Shown: piece after piece, positions 48,101 through 58,448 of the stretch
Position numbering within the stretch: position 1 is the stretch's first letter
How the letters are laid out: every line of letters starts with the position of its first letter
From: Klebsormidium nitens
Lineage: Eukaryota; Streptophyta; Klebsormidiophyceae; Klebsormidiales; Klebsormidiaceae
Reading direction: 5' to 3'
NCBI GenBank assembly: GCA_000708835.1
Contig: DF237066.1
Location: forward strand, 1-58,448
DNA: 58,448 bases
Notes under the pieces: generated by a model
Told to the model about the DNA's origin: nothing
The model's input: the letters and a program-made list of their open reading frames with translations, nothing else
Database searches by the model: none
Made by a program: the position numbers and the translations under genes

Positions 48101-51100
48101 CGTGTTTGGGCGACCGCCATGTAGGAGTTGACTGGTTGTACAGCGATTGACCGAGGGTTTTGGCCGGCGGTTACGGAGGGTTACACGATAGTATCGACGC
48201 AAGTGGATGATTGCGGACTTGGAAAGCCAGCAGACGCCTGCTCAAGAAGGATTCCGCTCTTACGACATAGTTCCAACAATTACAGGCCCAACATTAGACA
48301 GGTTGATAAAATGGCTTCTACCCTAGACTACCCAAGTGTTAAAGCGAATCCAGAAAAGGAAAGAAGCACAAAGAAAGAGGAGTTTGAAGAGAACCAATTA
48401 AACCTTAGCTGATTCAATTAGGTAAAAACTATCCCGCGTACAGGGTACACAGATTCGTACAGAACTTGAGATGTGAAGAATGAGGAAGGTGAGCAAGGGG
48501 GTCGAACTGCACAGGCAGGCAAAAGCATGCCTCGACTCAAGAGCAACGGGTCAAGATTGCGTCCGCTAGATATTCTCAAGGAACGTAACGAACAAAGTGA
48601 AAATTTGAGAGGCTCCAAGCACAGAGGCTCTCTTTTGAGTCACCATGACCGCAATTATTGGAAAAGCACTCGATCGTCACTTGCTTTACCGGCAGCAGAA
48701 AGAGCCGCTATAAAGGCGATGAAAGAAGTTTGCAACCGTTCAAAAGCTCACTGTTCTTTGGGCGGGAACGCCCCCTCTTTTCCGGGCCGCTTCGCTCCGA
48801 AAGCACCGAGCCGCCGAGCTGGGCTCTCTTTCACTGGGGGCCGTTGCCGCAGCTCCAGGGTTTGGAGGTGGATTTGGAGGTCCGTCAGCTTTCGCTTCAG
48901 AGCCTAAGGTAAAGCAAAAAGGGGAATTGATGAGAAAGAAACCACATTTTCTTTTGTATACTTTCGCGAAGAGAGTCAGGTGGTTCTCAAGATCCCTTCA
49001 CCGAATATTGGCCGCTGCTGCCGTTGCGAACTTCCAAAGTCGACGTTGAGATCCGTCTCGGCTCTGTTTGACAGCTTCGATTGCAAGTGCGAGTAGAGGA
49101 TGTCAGCAAGTCTCTTATAAACCACTTACCAATGGTTTGAATCTCACAATTTTGCGCCCGTGTATTGTCTGCCGAGCTCCAGACTCCGAAAGACCTACAG
49201 CGTCTGCTTGACAGCCTCACGTAGGGAATGACACAAAAGCAGAGCGGTGTTCACCTTATCAGAAAACAGTACTGTCCTTGTGCCTACCTCAGTGCCTCGC
49301 AATACGTTTTCCTTTTGCTGACATGCCTGACGGGCTTCTTTGATTGCGGACTCCAGTAAGAATTGCTTTCCTTGGATCCACAGACTCTGCGCCTGGGGAG
49401 CTTATCTGGTCCATTGCGAGCAAGTCTTTTCTTTTCGCCCCCACCTTAGGCTCCAGCCCCTTAATATCCCACAAAACCCTAAACTTGGAACCAACTTTAT
49501 CCGGAAGCGCAGAACCTAATTTTAGCTTACCTGGTCCGTTGCTAGCAAGCCTTTTCTTTGCGCCTCCACCTTCGGCTCCAGCCCCTTCTCATCCCACAAG
49601 ACTCTAAACCGCTCGTCTCGCGCCTGCTCCACCTTACTCTCGAGCACGATGCGCCACGTGTCAGCTCGGTGCGTATCCGCCATTAGGCCCTGTACCAAAC
49701 GGTACGAAGGGCCCAATCAATGGGAAACTATGCTTATTGTAAATTGTAAAGAATGCACCATAAAGTTATCAAAAATAAGGAAGCAACCCAAAGACCTGAA
49801 CGAACACTTTAGCTTCCGTTTGAGTGCCTTCATTGAGCAAGAACGACCGGCAGATATACCAAGAAACTATCGGATTCCTCCTGCCGGAACCCGAAAAGTA
49901 GTACGGTCAACCTTCATATCGTGAAGGTTCAGCAAACGCAAACTGCAGAGTTTTGCAGACACGTAAATTCAAGCCGAAGCACGGTCCACGGTCGAGGGAA
50001 TCTGCCTCAGGGCCATTGTCGAATTCCCAATCTCGGATGGCCGGTCGTTCCAGTTTATGAGATCAATGTCGGAATATGAGAAGCCAGATTCGTGCCGGAA
50101 CAATGGGCCTTGAAGAGAAATCTGCAATTGACATTCCGCGACCTCACCTGGACCCTACGCCCCGCCCCCGCGACCTCTTCCCGAAGCTCCAGGCACTCCT
50201 GATAAAGGGCCGCAGTGCTTCGGAAGAGGCCCTCTAGAGATTCTCGGTGCAGAGGGTTGTTTGAGCCGGCCGGAGAGGAAGCTCTAAGGGGGGCGAGGAG
50301 GGCGTCGAGCTCGGCCGCCATGTGCTGGACCTGTGATTTCAAAAGGAGGCAAAGGATCTTGGAGTCACATGCTGAGAGCGACTGATGGATCCAGCGCTCG
50401 CTTGAGAAATGCTCCCAGCAGCATGCCTCAGTGCTTCCTATGAGATGACCAAACATAAATGTTCCCGAGCTGACTCCCAAGGGGAGGATCCCTTCGCTTT
50501 CTAAAAGCGAGATTGTCATACGACAAAGTGAAACGTTCGGTGGCGAATCTTACTTGAACGCTCGACTCTACATCCGTCACCAGCGCTTCATGCAGGGATG
50601 AAATAGAGAAACATCTGAAGCGTTTACTATTTCTTTTGTTGCGATTCTCTAACACTCTGCTTCTGTCCGCCCAGATGCTTACCATGCCCCTTAACCTCTC
50701 GGCGCAAAGATCCGCGATTTTGTAATATCCACGTGGTCAAAATACAAGCGGGAGAAACTCAAGTTACTCACCTCATCCAACTCATTCAGAAACTCCGCCT
50801 CCTCATCTACCCCACCGGCCGGCTTCTTCCCCTCCTGGGGGGTCGCTTTCCCTGCCGCGCCCTGCCCCCTGCTAGACGCTCGAACCGCCGTCCGTTTCAC
50901 GTGGCCCTGATTCGCCGCAGGCATGCTAGCCTCCTCCTCTGCCTGCAAGTCCGTCGACGAATGTCCCCTCTTTGGAGAACTGGGTCGCCTCTCCTGCACC
51001 GACTCCCGCCTCTCCTGTACCGATTCTCGTTTCCCGAGGCCTTGCAGGGGCGCCGGCTCCTTGTGCGCGGCTCTGGTTTCGAGTAGCGCCGCGGCGGGCG

Positions 51101-54100
51101 CCTCGGGAACGGGGCCCGCGTCGGCGCTTTTCGGGGGCGCAGCGAACGGGCTGAAACCGCCCCCGGTGCGGAAGCCGCTAAACCCCCCCCCAGTCCCAAC
51201 CCCTGCAAATCCGCCATTAGGCGTTCCCATCTTGACGGCCTTATCGCCTTCCGGCTTTGCAGGCTCGCCGAACTTCGGAACGGCAAACGGAGAAGAAGCT
51301 GCCGGGGGGGGTGCGCTCGTTCTCGCGCCGAAAGCGGGGGTCGTGCGGCCAGACTCTTCCCCGGCATCGGCAGCCGAGAAGCCGAAGGGAGGGGTCGGAG
51401 CGAACCCCCCAAAGGCAGGAGATGACCCCCCCAAAGGGGGGGAGGGCGCCGCAAATGTGTTTCCCGAGCTAGAGAAAGCGCCGAAGGGCGACGTCGACGG
51501 GCCGGTAAACGGCGGGGGGGTGGGGAGAGGAGCAGTTGAGGGGGCGCCAAAGAGAGGGGGCGCTTGTGAGGGGGTTGAGGGTTTCGGCTGAGTTGCGCCA
51601 AAAGGTGAAGTGGCCACACTCGGAGCGGTTTTGTCGATGGGTTTGATGACCTGCTTGCCTTCTGACCCGGGCAGAAAGGCGGGGATTGGGGGCGCGGCAG
51701 CGAAGAGACCCGGTCTTGGAGTCTCGGGTTTGGCGCTAACCGGTTTCTCCAGGGCTTTGATAACCTGCTTCCCTTCTGAGCCGGGAAGGAAGGTGGGGAT
51801 CGGGGGCGCAGCGGCGAAGAGACCCGGTTTTGAAGTCTGGGGTTTGGCGCTGACCGGTTTATCCAGGGTTTTGATAACCTGATTCCCTTCCGAACCAGGG
51901 AGGAAATCAGGAATCGGCGGTGCGGCAGCAAAAAGACCCGGTTTTTGAGTCGATTTTTCTGCGCCGTCTGGTTTGGCGAGGGGTTTGATGGCTTGCTTTC
52001 CTTCTGAACCCGGGAGGAAGGCCGGGACAGGCGGCGCGGCAGCGAACAGCCCCGGTTTCTGCATCTCCGGTTTAACGCTGTCCGGCTTCGCAAGAGTTCT
52101 AATAGCCTGCTTCCCTTCTGAGCCAGGAAGGAACGCCGGGATAGGGGGCGGCGCGGCAAAGAGCCCCGGTTTCTGGGTTGTGGGGTTTGCGCTGTCTGGT
52201 TCTTCCAGGGGGGTAATCACCGCCTTATCTTCGGAAGCAGGTGGACGTTTAGAAACTAGGGGCGGCGAAACAGGCTGCCGCTGAAGCGGGGTTGCTCCTT
52301 CTTCGTCTTCTAGAAGGTCTGCATCTGCGAAGAAAGAAGAGCGCAGAGGTTTGTTGCTGAAACAGGGCTGCCTTGGACTCAAAACGTCGATCGGCTGCAA
52401 CAAGAGGAACCCTGAGCTGCTAGCTGGTGTCAAGTGCGGAAAAGCACCTTCTCTGGCACTTTGGTTGACACTACCTGGTTTATGTCCTTGCTGTGGTTTG
52501 ATTGTAGATTGGATTGAAAAAAGTGTTGACGAGACCTCCGGTGACTAGCAAGGGGGGAGAGTGGAAAGAAAAGCCTCCGAAAATCGTTCTAAGAGCACTT
52601 GCAGAAAAATTGTGTGGAGACCGCAACGGAGGCGCTTGGAGGCTCGAGACGTATCAGCGTCCCGAGCTTCTTCTCAGGAAACCTTGTGCACAGGCTCCGT
52701 TTCAAAGGCACAATAGCTTCTTTGAACTCCCTGCTTGACTTTTGAGGGCTTGAGTGCGCGAAGTTTTCTGGCAATCGCACTCCCAACGTTGTCGCATGCG
52801 CAGCCAACAACACGCTCTCGCATCCCTCTCTCCTGATGAATAGAAGCTGAACGAACAGAAACGCTATTCCTGATCATGCCCATTTTTCCATAACATCGAT
52901 CGCAATTCAAAGCGCACCTTCATCCGCTGGCGGCAGTGCCTGCCCCTGCGCCGCCCTTGCTTCCGCAGCACGCCGCTCCGCCGCCTCCGCCACAGCCGCA
53001 CGCAACCTGCTGACGTCGTCGACCGGTTTCGCTTCCTCTGCACCCCCACGGGAAGCTGTACCTTCTCTTTCTTCAGGTGACGGGGCTGCTTCAGATGGCT
53101 TTGGCTCTTCTGCTTCTTTTTGGGGGGTTGGCTCTTGAGGGGCGGCTTGGAGCTCTTCCAGGGGGGCGAAAGTTGGGCGCGGAGCGGTAACTAGGTTGGG
53201 GACGTCCTTGGCGCCGTCGAGCCTGCAGAAAGCGCGGGATGGACTCCCTTCGGAATGAATGTCGTGCTCTCCGTGCTCTATCTTGGTATGGTTTCCGCTT
53301 GATCAAAAACGTCCGCTTGATGTTCTTCAGTTGGCACAGAAATTGGAGAACGAACGTTCGACGATGAGTGAGTGCAATCGAATCTCCCGCTCTTAAGAGA
53401 CAAAACTCTCGAACAAATGCGAAGGCCGGTCTTCCTTCCGGCACGGAGTCATGGCAGCATCGCCGGAGCTGTTTGTCACTCGACCTCGTTTCGACTTACC
53501 CCGTTTGCCAAGGGGCCCGTGTGTTCCTACTCCTGAACTTTAAGGAAACGGGAACCTTGGGTTACTTATGCTTTCCAAAACACCTGCGACCTCTCGACAG
53601 ACCAAAAACTCGACAACTCCCAACTCGACAACTTTTCATCGTTTTCCTAAGCCTGGACATCGAAGAACCGACCAGCCAGCTTGGAGGTTCACAAATGCAA
53701 CGCGAAGGAAGCTCCGAACTACAGTCCGTCCTTGGCTCTGGAAGAACGACGCTCTGAGCAAAAGTTCACCTCGCAAAGACGAACGCGCTGAGCGTGCCCT
53801 CTGACGTCACGTGCAGCATGATTGGCTGCGGCGGGAGCTGAGTCTCGCGGTCGCGCGGATCGTACAGCTGAATCTGCGTGGACGTCCGGTCGATGGCCAA
53901 CCCAACCACAAAGTTGTCATCGCCGCTCTCTGCAAGTACGGAACCTCATTGAGAAGTATTCGAGCAAACTTAGTAGCTTCCTCGTCCTCAATCATGCAAC
54001 TTTTGATCGATCCCCAAATACTATGCCATCAGGGTGAAGTGCTTCGATCCCTCAAGTAACAGTGAGTTTGCGTGGACCTCCGATCGACAGCTGGCGCAAC

Positions 54101-57100
54101 AAAAGTGGCAGCGCCGCTTTCTCAAAAGAGTGTCAGGAAAAATCAGTAGCTAGGCGAGTCTCGTGAGCTTTCACGTAGACAAAGTGCATTAGGATTTGTG
54201 ACACTTTGCTGAGCTTTCCAAGCCTTATCATCACCACCTTCTTCTTAATCTCGTATAACGACGTTCCCCCGTCAGCCAGCCCAACTACTCGAAGTTGTCG
54301 GTAAATTCCTCCGCTAAGGAATAGCTACTCCGAAGCACTGTCCGAATCTTAAAGAGGCCTTGTAGCGGATTTGCTGGCGCCGAGCAACTAAAACAACTGG
54401 CGATGACACGCGCCACAATAGATGGACGGAAACGAAGACACAACGAAATTTCGTTGAAGAAAATTGCGAGTAAGGCGTTACCTGGCATATCCACTCGAGG
54501 AATGAACGTGTCGTCTTCAATCTGCCACTGGCGCAGCGTCTCTTGCCCGTCCTCTTCCCGCCAGCCGACTAAGTTGATGTGGTCGTCGTAACTCTTCCGG
54601 TTCGCCACTATGACTACGTTCCTGATCTCAGAACGGAGGCACTGTCGTCAGTCGAGAAATTTTGTTTAGGTCCATACTGCGGTCCTGTCCAACGAAGCCC
54701 TCCGCCGAGCCTCACGCTAGAGCCGTCCGATGCTCAGAGATTGGTGATTTAACGGTCTAGGTTCTAGGTTCTGGGTTTTAGCAAGGGGTAGGAATCGGTG
54801 TTGTCAAGCAGCCAAATATCGATCAAGCAACGCTTGACTTCGACGAAGCAACTCTTTGCATCCAGCACATTCAGAGTTTCCGAGCTTTTTGGAGCCTCCG
54901 TCTGCGCCTCCTTCTGCTGACTTCTTTCGCAGAGTACAGCTAAGAGCAAGACACCGCAGTAGTTTGTTTCTCAAGGAGAGCGGCAGACGCTAAGGTTCAC
55001 GACTCTACCACAGATAGCGGAAAGTACTCTAAAGCCATTTACAGAAAACCGAAGACCTCCCGTGCTTCCAATACATAAAGCTCTACAAGGTCCAAAAACT
55101 TCGCAGGACGCACAACACTCACCATTCTTTGATGAGACTCGCGTGCAGATACGGTCCCGCATTGGCGTCCGTCGCTTCAGACTGAATGCTCGGGCTCAGC
55201 CCGTCGAAGAGCACTTCTCGGACGTCCGAAGCTTCGTCGGCGAAACTAGAGCGAGACGCCGTTTCCAGGGCCACTAGAGGGCTGTCTTCGACCTCGGAGC
55301 CGTCCTCGTTGAAGGGAACTAGACTGAGGAGGATTATGCCAGGTCGGATCCACCGGAGGGTGTCAACTGCGCAGCGGAGACTCATTTGAGTGACTGTATT
55401 CGGTCGAGCTTCGTGTGGGGGTTGTGTGACAGATGACCAATTTGAGAGGGAGGGCGAGGGGCGACAAAAGCTGGCAAGAATTTGCCTTTTCCGTTCTTAC
55501 TTGGCGACACTGCACTGTGAAGAATCTTGTTCCGCGCACCCACAGGAACCGATAGACTATCAGGCAGTAACTTGAAGCTTAGTGGTGACCTGATGAGCAA
55601 TCCCGTTCAAAGTTGTCATGACAAACCAACCTTAGGACCGGAACTTTAACAGACGCGGGCATCTCGGGTCGGAAGAAATTCGGTACTAAGTAGACTGTCG
55701 TTACAAACTGTCTTTGCCGATGAATCAAGAGCCATCTTCGGTGGTCGTACTAAACGGGACAATTTTGCAGCACGATTGCGACATAGTTGCAGGCGAGGGC
55801 CTCCCATTGAAGTCGGGAAAAAAGATCGTCTCGGGTGATTTGTTTGGTCTGCAGATCACAGACCCGTTTCATGATCAATGGTCTAGCGTCAACATGTCAG
55901 AATTGGCAACGACTTTGGCGAATCCCAGAAAAGCGGCAAGGGGAAGTACTTTCTTACTCAGTACATGATGCGCCAACTCTGCTTGCCCCACCGACAGCGC
56001 GGGTTTGATTGTCGCTACCACCGTCGCGAGGTCCTTTGTCGCAATCGAGATGGCCCCGTCCTTGGATGCAAACGCCACGTGGCGACCATCGGGGCTCCAA
56101 GAAGCTGCAGAGACGAAACGGCGCGACTATGTCAACAAGGAGAGAAAGGGCAGACACGATTTGCTCCGCGCTGATTATGTGTCCCTGGCTACATTTTATT
56201 CGATTAGTAAGAAAAGCCGTGGCTATCAATGACAGATGCCTCATTGCATTTTCTAATCAACTAAAAGGTCTTCAACAACATTGACACCATTACGAGATAT
56301 TACGACAAGGTGAGTTCAAAGTCCGCGTTCTGCAAAAACTCTAGACGAACGAATGACACTAGCTGCATCATAAGATCCAAAAGGAAGCACACGTTCTCAC
56401 CAGCTACCACGTCACTCCTGCTGGGCCCTTGCATGCCCTTGCTGAGGTCACCAATCCGCAGAGTGTCGTCATCCAGAACAGCTAGCAGCGTCCGGTTGTC
56501 GCTCGGAGACCATGCCAGACTACGCACTGAGAAGTCAAACTGCAGCCGAGGGGGGGGCTGGACCTGGCAGGAATTGAACACAGAAGAGTTTGTGGCGGGC
56601 TGCATTTCAGAGGTGGGACCAGCAATTGTGTACTCTGGTTCCAGTTAGTGTCTCGTCATCAATCCGATGAGCATTATGGGAAGTGCTTCTTTATGTCTGT
56701 TGACCGGGTCTTGTCACCAGTCAGACAACTAGATAGACTTGCTTGGTAGAGGTCGTGTCTCCACATGATTTTATCCCTTTCTGCCTCACAGTACGAACAA
56801 AACTGTCAGGCAGAGAAGAGTCCTACTCTATACTAGCCTACTTCAACTCCACTATGACGGTGGTATATTGCCAAATTAATGGTTCAGACACACTTCCAGT
56901 AGATCCCTACTGGGTGCAAGGTGCCTTTGACGCTATGCCATATGACTCCACTTTGCCTCTTAAGAAGCTACGGAGATAGGCCGGCGATCAGTCTACGAGG
57001 GCAGAACCCGTGATATCTAAGAGAGCAGCAGTGTTCCCTTTGGCATACCCGCTCGGACATCATTCCTGGAAGTTGAGAAGCCGCTACGTATTAGTCATCA

Positions 57101-58257
57101 CTAGGTGAAGAAGCTAGAAAAGCAGGTTTTTTGTATGAACAACTCATTATTAGGTCTGTACAGAGAATGTGACTACGATTTCCTGTCTTTGTAAGAACTC
57201 ATCAAATTCTGAGTCTATCAGAGCCCCTGCACTCACCTTATCAATCAAGTCCTGTGTGGAGAAGATGCAAACGCCCCCCTTCGCACCAACTGCCAGCAGG
57301 AGCTCATCAGCAGACAGGCTGAGGGTGTGAATACCCTCCAGGTCAGGGACTAGCCTCACACCGTCCTCTCCTTCCGCGACTTTAGCCTCGCCAGAAGACT
57401 TTGCGGCTTCGGCAAGCTCGAGAAGCGTTGCAGTCCGTGCGGCATAGAGGCCTGGAACCGTACATAGCATAATTTAGTGATATGGTTACAGCTGCCAAGT
57501 CTTCCCCAACAGGAGGCAGAAAGCAAGTGTCCAGTGGTATGAGTGACTGGGGCAGTGACGCCGGAACGCGGAAAGGGGGGGGCATGTCAATCGCCCGTCA
57601 GATGTGAGAGGGAAAGACTGAGCGCTTGTCGCATCAGTTAGCTTCCAGGTTCAAGCAATGCGAATACTGGATTGTCGTCACCAATTAGAGAATTCGATAC
57701 AAGTCCTTTAATAAATTCCATCTTGAGTCCAAGAGCAACTCAAAAGTAGGTGGTGTCAATGTTGAAAGGGACAATGCAAGAAAAATATCTTCTCAAGTGC
57801 TGAATGTTTTTCTGAACCGTAAGGCGCGGGGGGCTATGTGGACAAAGAACAGATTACTTGAGGCCGCATAACTTGAAGGGGGATAACCTGAAGGGGGATA
57901 ACCTCACCACCCATTTAGCAGATCTTTCTGCATTGATGAGGTTTATCCTGACACAATCAGAGTATGAAAGCCAAATGAGAAGATCGGACCAGCAATCAAA
58001 ACAAAATAGAGATCAAAAACTACCACCATCATTCATCTTTTTGACAAAGGCGTACCTCTACCATCTCCAATGAAGACTGCCCCATAAATGTTGGACACCG
58101 CCAGAAGACTAGCATTGCCGGGACTTGCTTCCCGCTCTGTTTCGCTCCCAAGTCTGATGCTCGCTCCCAGGCGCTTGAACATTGCAAAGTCAATATTAAC
58201 GCTGTCCACTTCTTCGACAGCATCGGGGCCGACTTCAACAACAGGAGCGCCCGCCAT
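42141..58257 (-). CDS. NUP214: nucleoporin NUP214/Nup159 homologue
   Basis: Eighteen exons: 58056-58257, 57237-57451, 56401-56563, 55958-56104, 55123-55366, 54482-54621, 53770-53929, 52918-53222, 50772-52324, 50148-50330, 49531-49689, 48752-48903, 47795-48031, 47216-47441, 46570-46606, 43712-46126, 42933-43100, 42141-42277; all phases agree, 2280 residues. Residues 1-424 form a beta-propeller (SVRSLAWSPSDNRT, SWSPDGRHVAFASKDG, DTLRWIRPG, SGDDNFVVGLAID). Residues 577-766 are five 38-residue repeats, followed by an FG region. Coiled coil at about 1044-1210 (ALKRKLTDLQIHLQTLELRQ); a long FG/SPFG/FAGF region from about 1375; C-terminus FTQIRK. Family knowledge: it sits on the cytoplasmic face of the nuclear pore with NUP88/NUP62 and docks the DEAD-box helicase for mRNA export. 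ATG at 58257 gives a propeller start without an upstream extension. Confidence 0.92.
43203..43335. repeat. two-copy tandem repeat in NUP214 intron 16
   Basis: AGACGTTGACCTGATCATCGTTCTT at about 43204 recurs at about 43279 with T for C, followed by GCTACC and CTGAACG or CTAAACG. The period is about 75 bp. It is purely intronic. Confidence 0.9.
47995..48175 (-). repeat. two-unit repeat of exon 13 start and acceptor
   Basis: The exon 13 start and acceptor (+ strand GGCCATGAGGTGGGTTAAGCGGGACGC at 47938 through CGGCCTGCGGTTG at 48029) have a decayed copy about 135 bp away, GGCCATGAGGTGGGTTAAGCGGGACGC at about 48076 through TGGCCGGCGGTTA at about 48161. The functional copy is the one kept in frame. 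Confidence 0.88.
49005..49205 (-). repeat. two decayed copies of exon 12 start in intron 11
   Basis: On the - strand, exon 12 starts with CTGAAGCGAAAGCTGACGGAC and continues to GAGCTGCGGCAACGG. Related sequences CTGTCAAGCAGACGCTGTAGG to GAGCTCGGCAGAC (about 49195-49145) and CTGTCAAACAGAGCCGAGACGG to AGTTCGCAACGG (about 49075-49010) precede it. Both are closed or frame-broken. Confidence 0.65.
49396..49689 (-). repeat. decayed copy of exon 11 end in intron 11
   Basis: The last part of exon 11 encodes GLEPKVEAQRKGLLATDQ followed by the donor GTAAGC. A copy 125 bp downstream (49406-49510) encodes GLEPKVGAKRKDLLAMDQ followed by ATAAGC, so its donor is broken by G to A. Confidence 0.92.
51603..52172 (-). 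repeat. five in-frame 114-bp repeats in NUP214 exon 9
   Basis: Five tandem copies of a 38-residue unit with the conserved core PGLFAAAPPIPAFLPGSEGK, followed by a variable Lys/Pro/Glu segment. An extra half unit precedes them. The copies are much more alike than the surrounding FG sequence, so recent expansion or homogenisation is likely. They lie between the propeller and the first FG block. Confidence 0.95.
53870..54330 (-). repeat. three-unit array of exon 7 start in intron 6
   Basis: The start of exon 7 (+ strand TGCGTGGACGTCCGGTCGATGGCCAACCC..CGCCGCTCTCTGC at 53875-53933) recurs at about 54069 (TGCGTGGACCTCCGATCGACAGCTGG..CGCCGCTTTCTC) and, weaker, at about 54258 (CCCCCGTCAGCCAGCCCAACTACTCGAAGTTGTCGG). 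The period is about 190 bp. Confidence 0.8.
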
Positions 58258-58448
58258 TGCTCCCCACTGGCTGACCCCGCACGTTGTGCTTGGAGATGCC
58301 AATCAGCTAGAGTCTGATTAGGTGCTTGCTTAGACTCAGGAGTTGCTTGCTCATGGCGGCTTGGGGGTTTGGCAGCGCTTCCAGGACGCCTGAAACGCTT
58401 CAGAATGAATTCATGCTGGAAAATCATTTAGGAAGTTTACATGGGAGG

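Noticed and set aside
48473-48912. Plus-strand ORFs of up to 144 residues over NUP214 exons 12-13
   Set aside because: Antisense shadows of coding exons with no family-like sequence or start context.

Overview
This is a stretch of nuclear DNA from a green, plant-lineage eukaryote, most likely a streptophyte (charophyte-grade) alga. Three things point there: a nuclear Rubisco small-subunit gene with a transit peptide and introns at plant-like positions, a plant-type NUP214 nucleoporin ending in FTQIRK, and GT-AG introns in every multi-exon gene. A genus such as Klebsormidium is plausible, but that is an inference. There is no prokaryotic-style operon, rRNA, tRNA or CRISPR array that I could recognise.

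Layout. (1) 1-2.8 kb: the 3' part of a DDE-type DNA-transposon gene (+) and, tail to tail, a 130-residue ORF (-) that probably belongs to the same element. (2) 6.3-16.0 kb: a multi-exon gene (+) for an undescribed nuclear-looking protein with an EAR-type LxLxL motif, a coiled coil, Gly/Pro-rich regions and a four-cysteine zinc ribbon. It is interrupted by a 728-nt assembly gap. (3) 17.9-19.9 kb: rbcS (-), five exons. (4) 20-23.7 kb: intergenic DNA with two non-autonomous DNA transposons and microsatellites. (5) 23.7-35.3 kb: a ten-exon gene (-) for a 1240-residue NB-ARC/TPR protein, an algal NLR-like receptor. (6) 37.1-41.1 kb: a three-exon gene (+) for a type II membrane SGNH/PC-esterase-like protein. 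(7) 42.1-58.3 kb: an eighteen-exon NUP214/Nup159-type nucleoporin (-), 2280 residues.

The exon models were built by hand. For rbcS, the NB-ARC/TPR gene, the esterase and NUP214, every junction has GT/AG and the phases agree through the whole chain, so the CDS lengths are exact multiples of three. Exact boundaries may be off by a base in places. The first part of the EAR/zinc-ribbon gene is less certain.

The most unusual feature is shared by all the multi-exon genes. Many introns contain decayed tandem copies (periods about 75-190 bp) of the exon edge next to them, either acceptor plus exon start or exon end plus donor. These ladders of pseudo-splice-sites look like local tandem duplication that has lengthened, or even created, the introns. 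I saw them in at least a dozen introns. Otherwise the genes have unrelated housekeeping, photosynthetic and defence-like roles and do not form a pathway.
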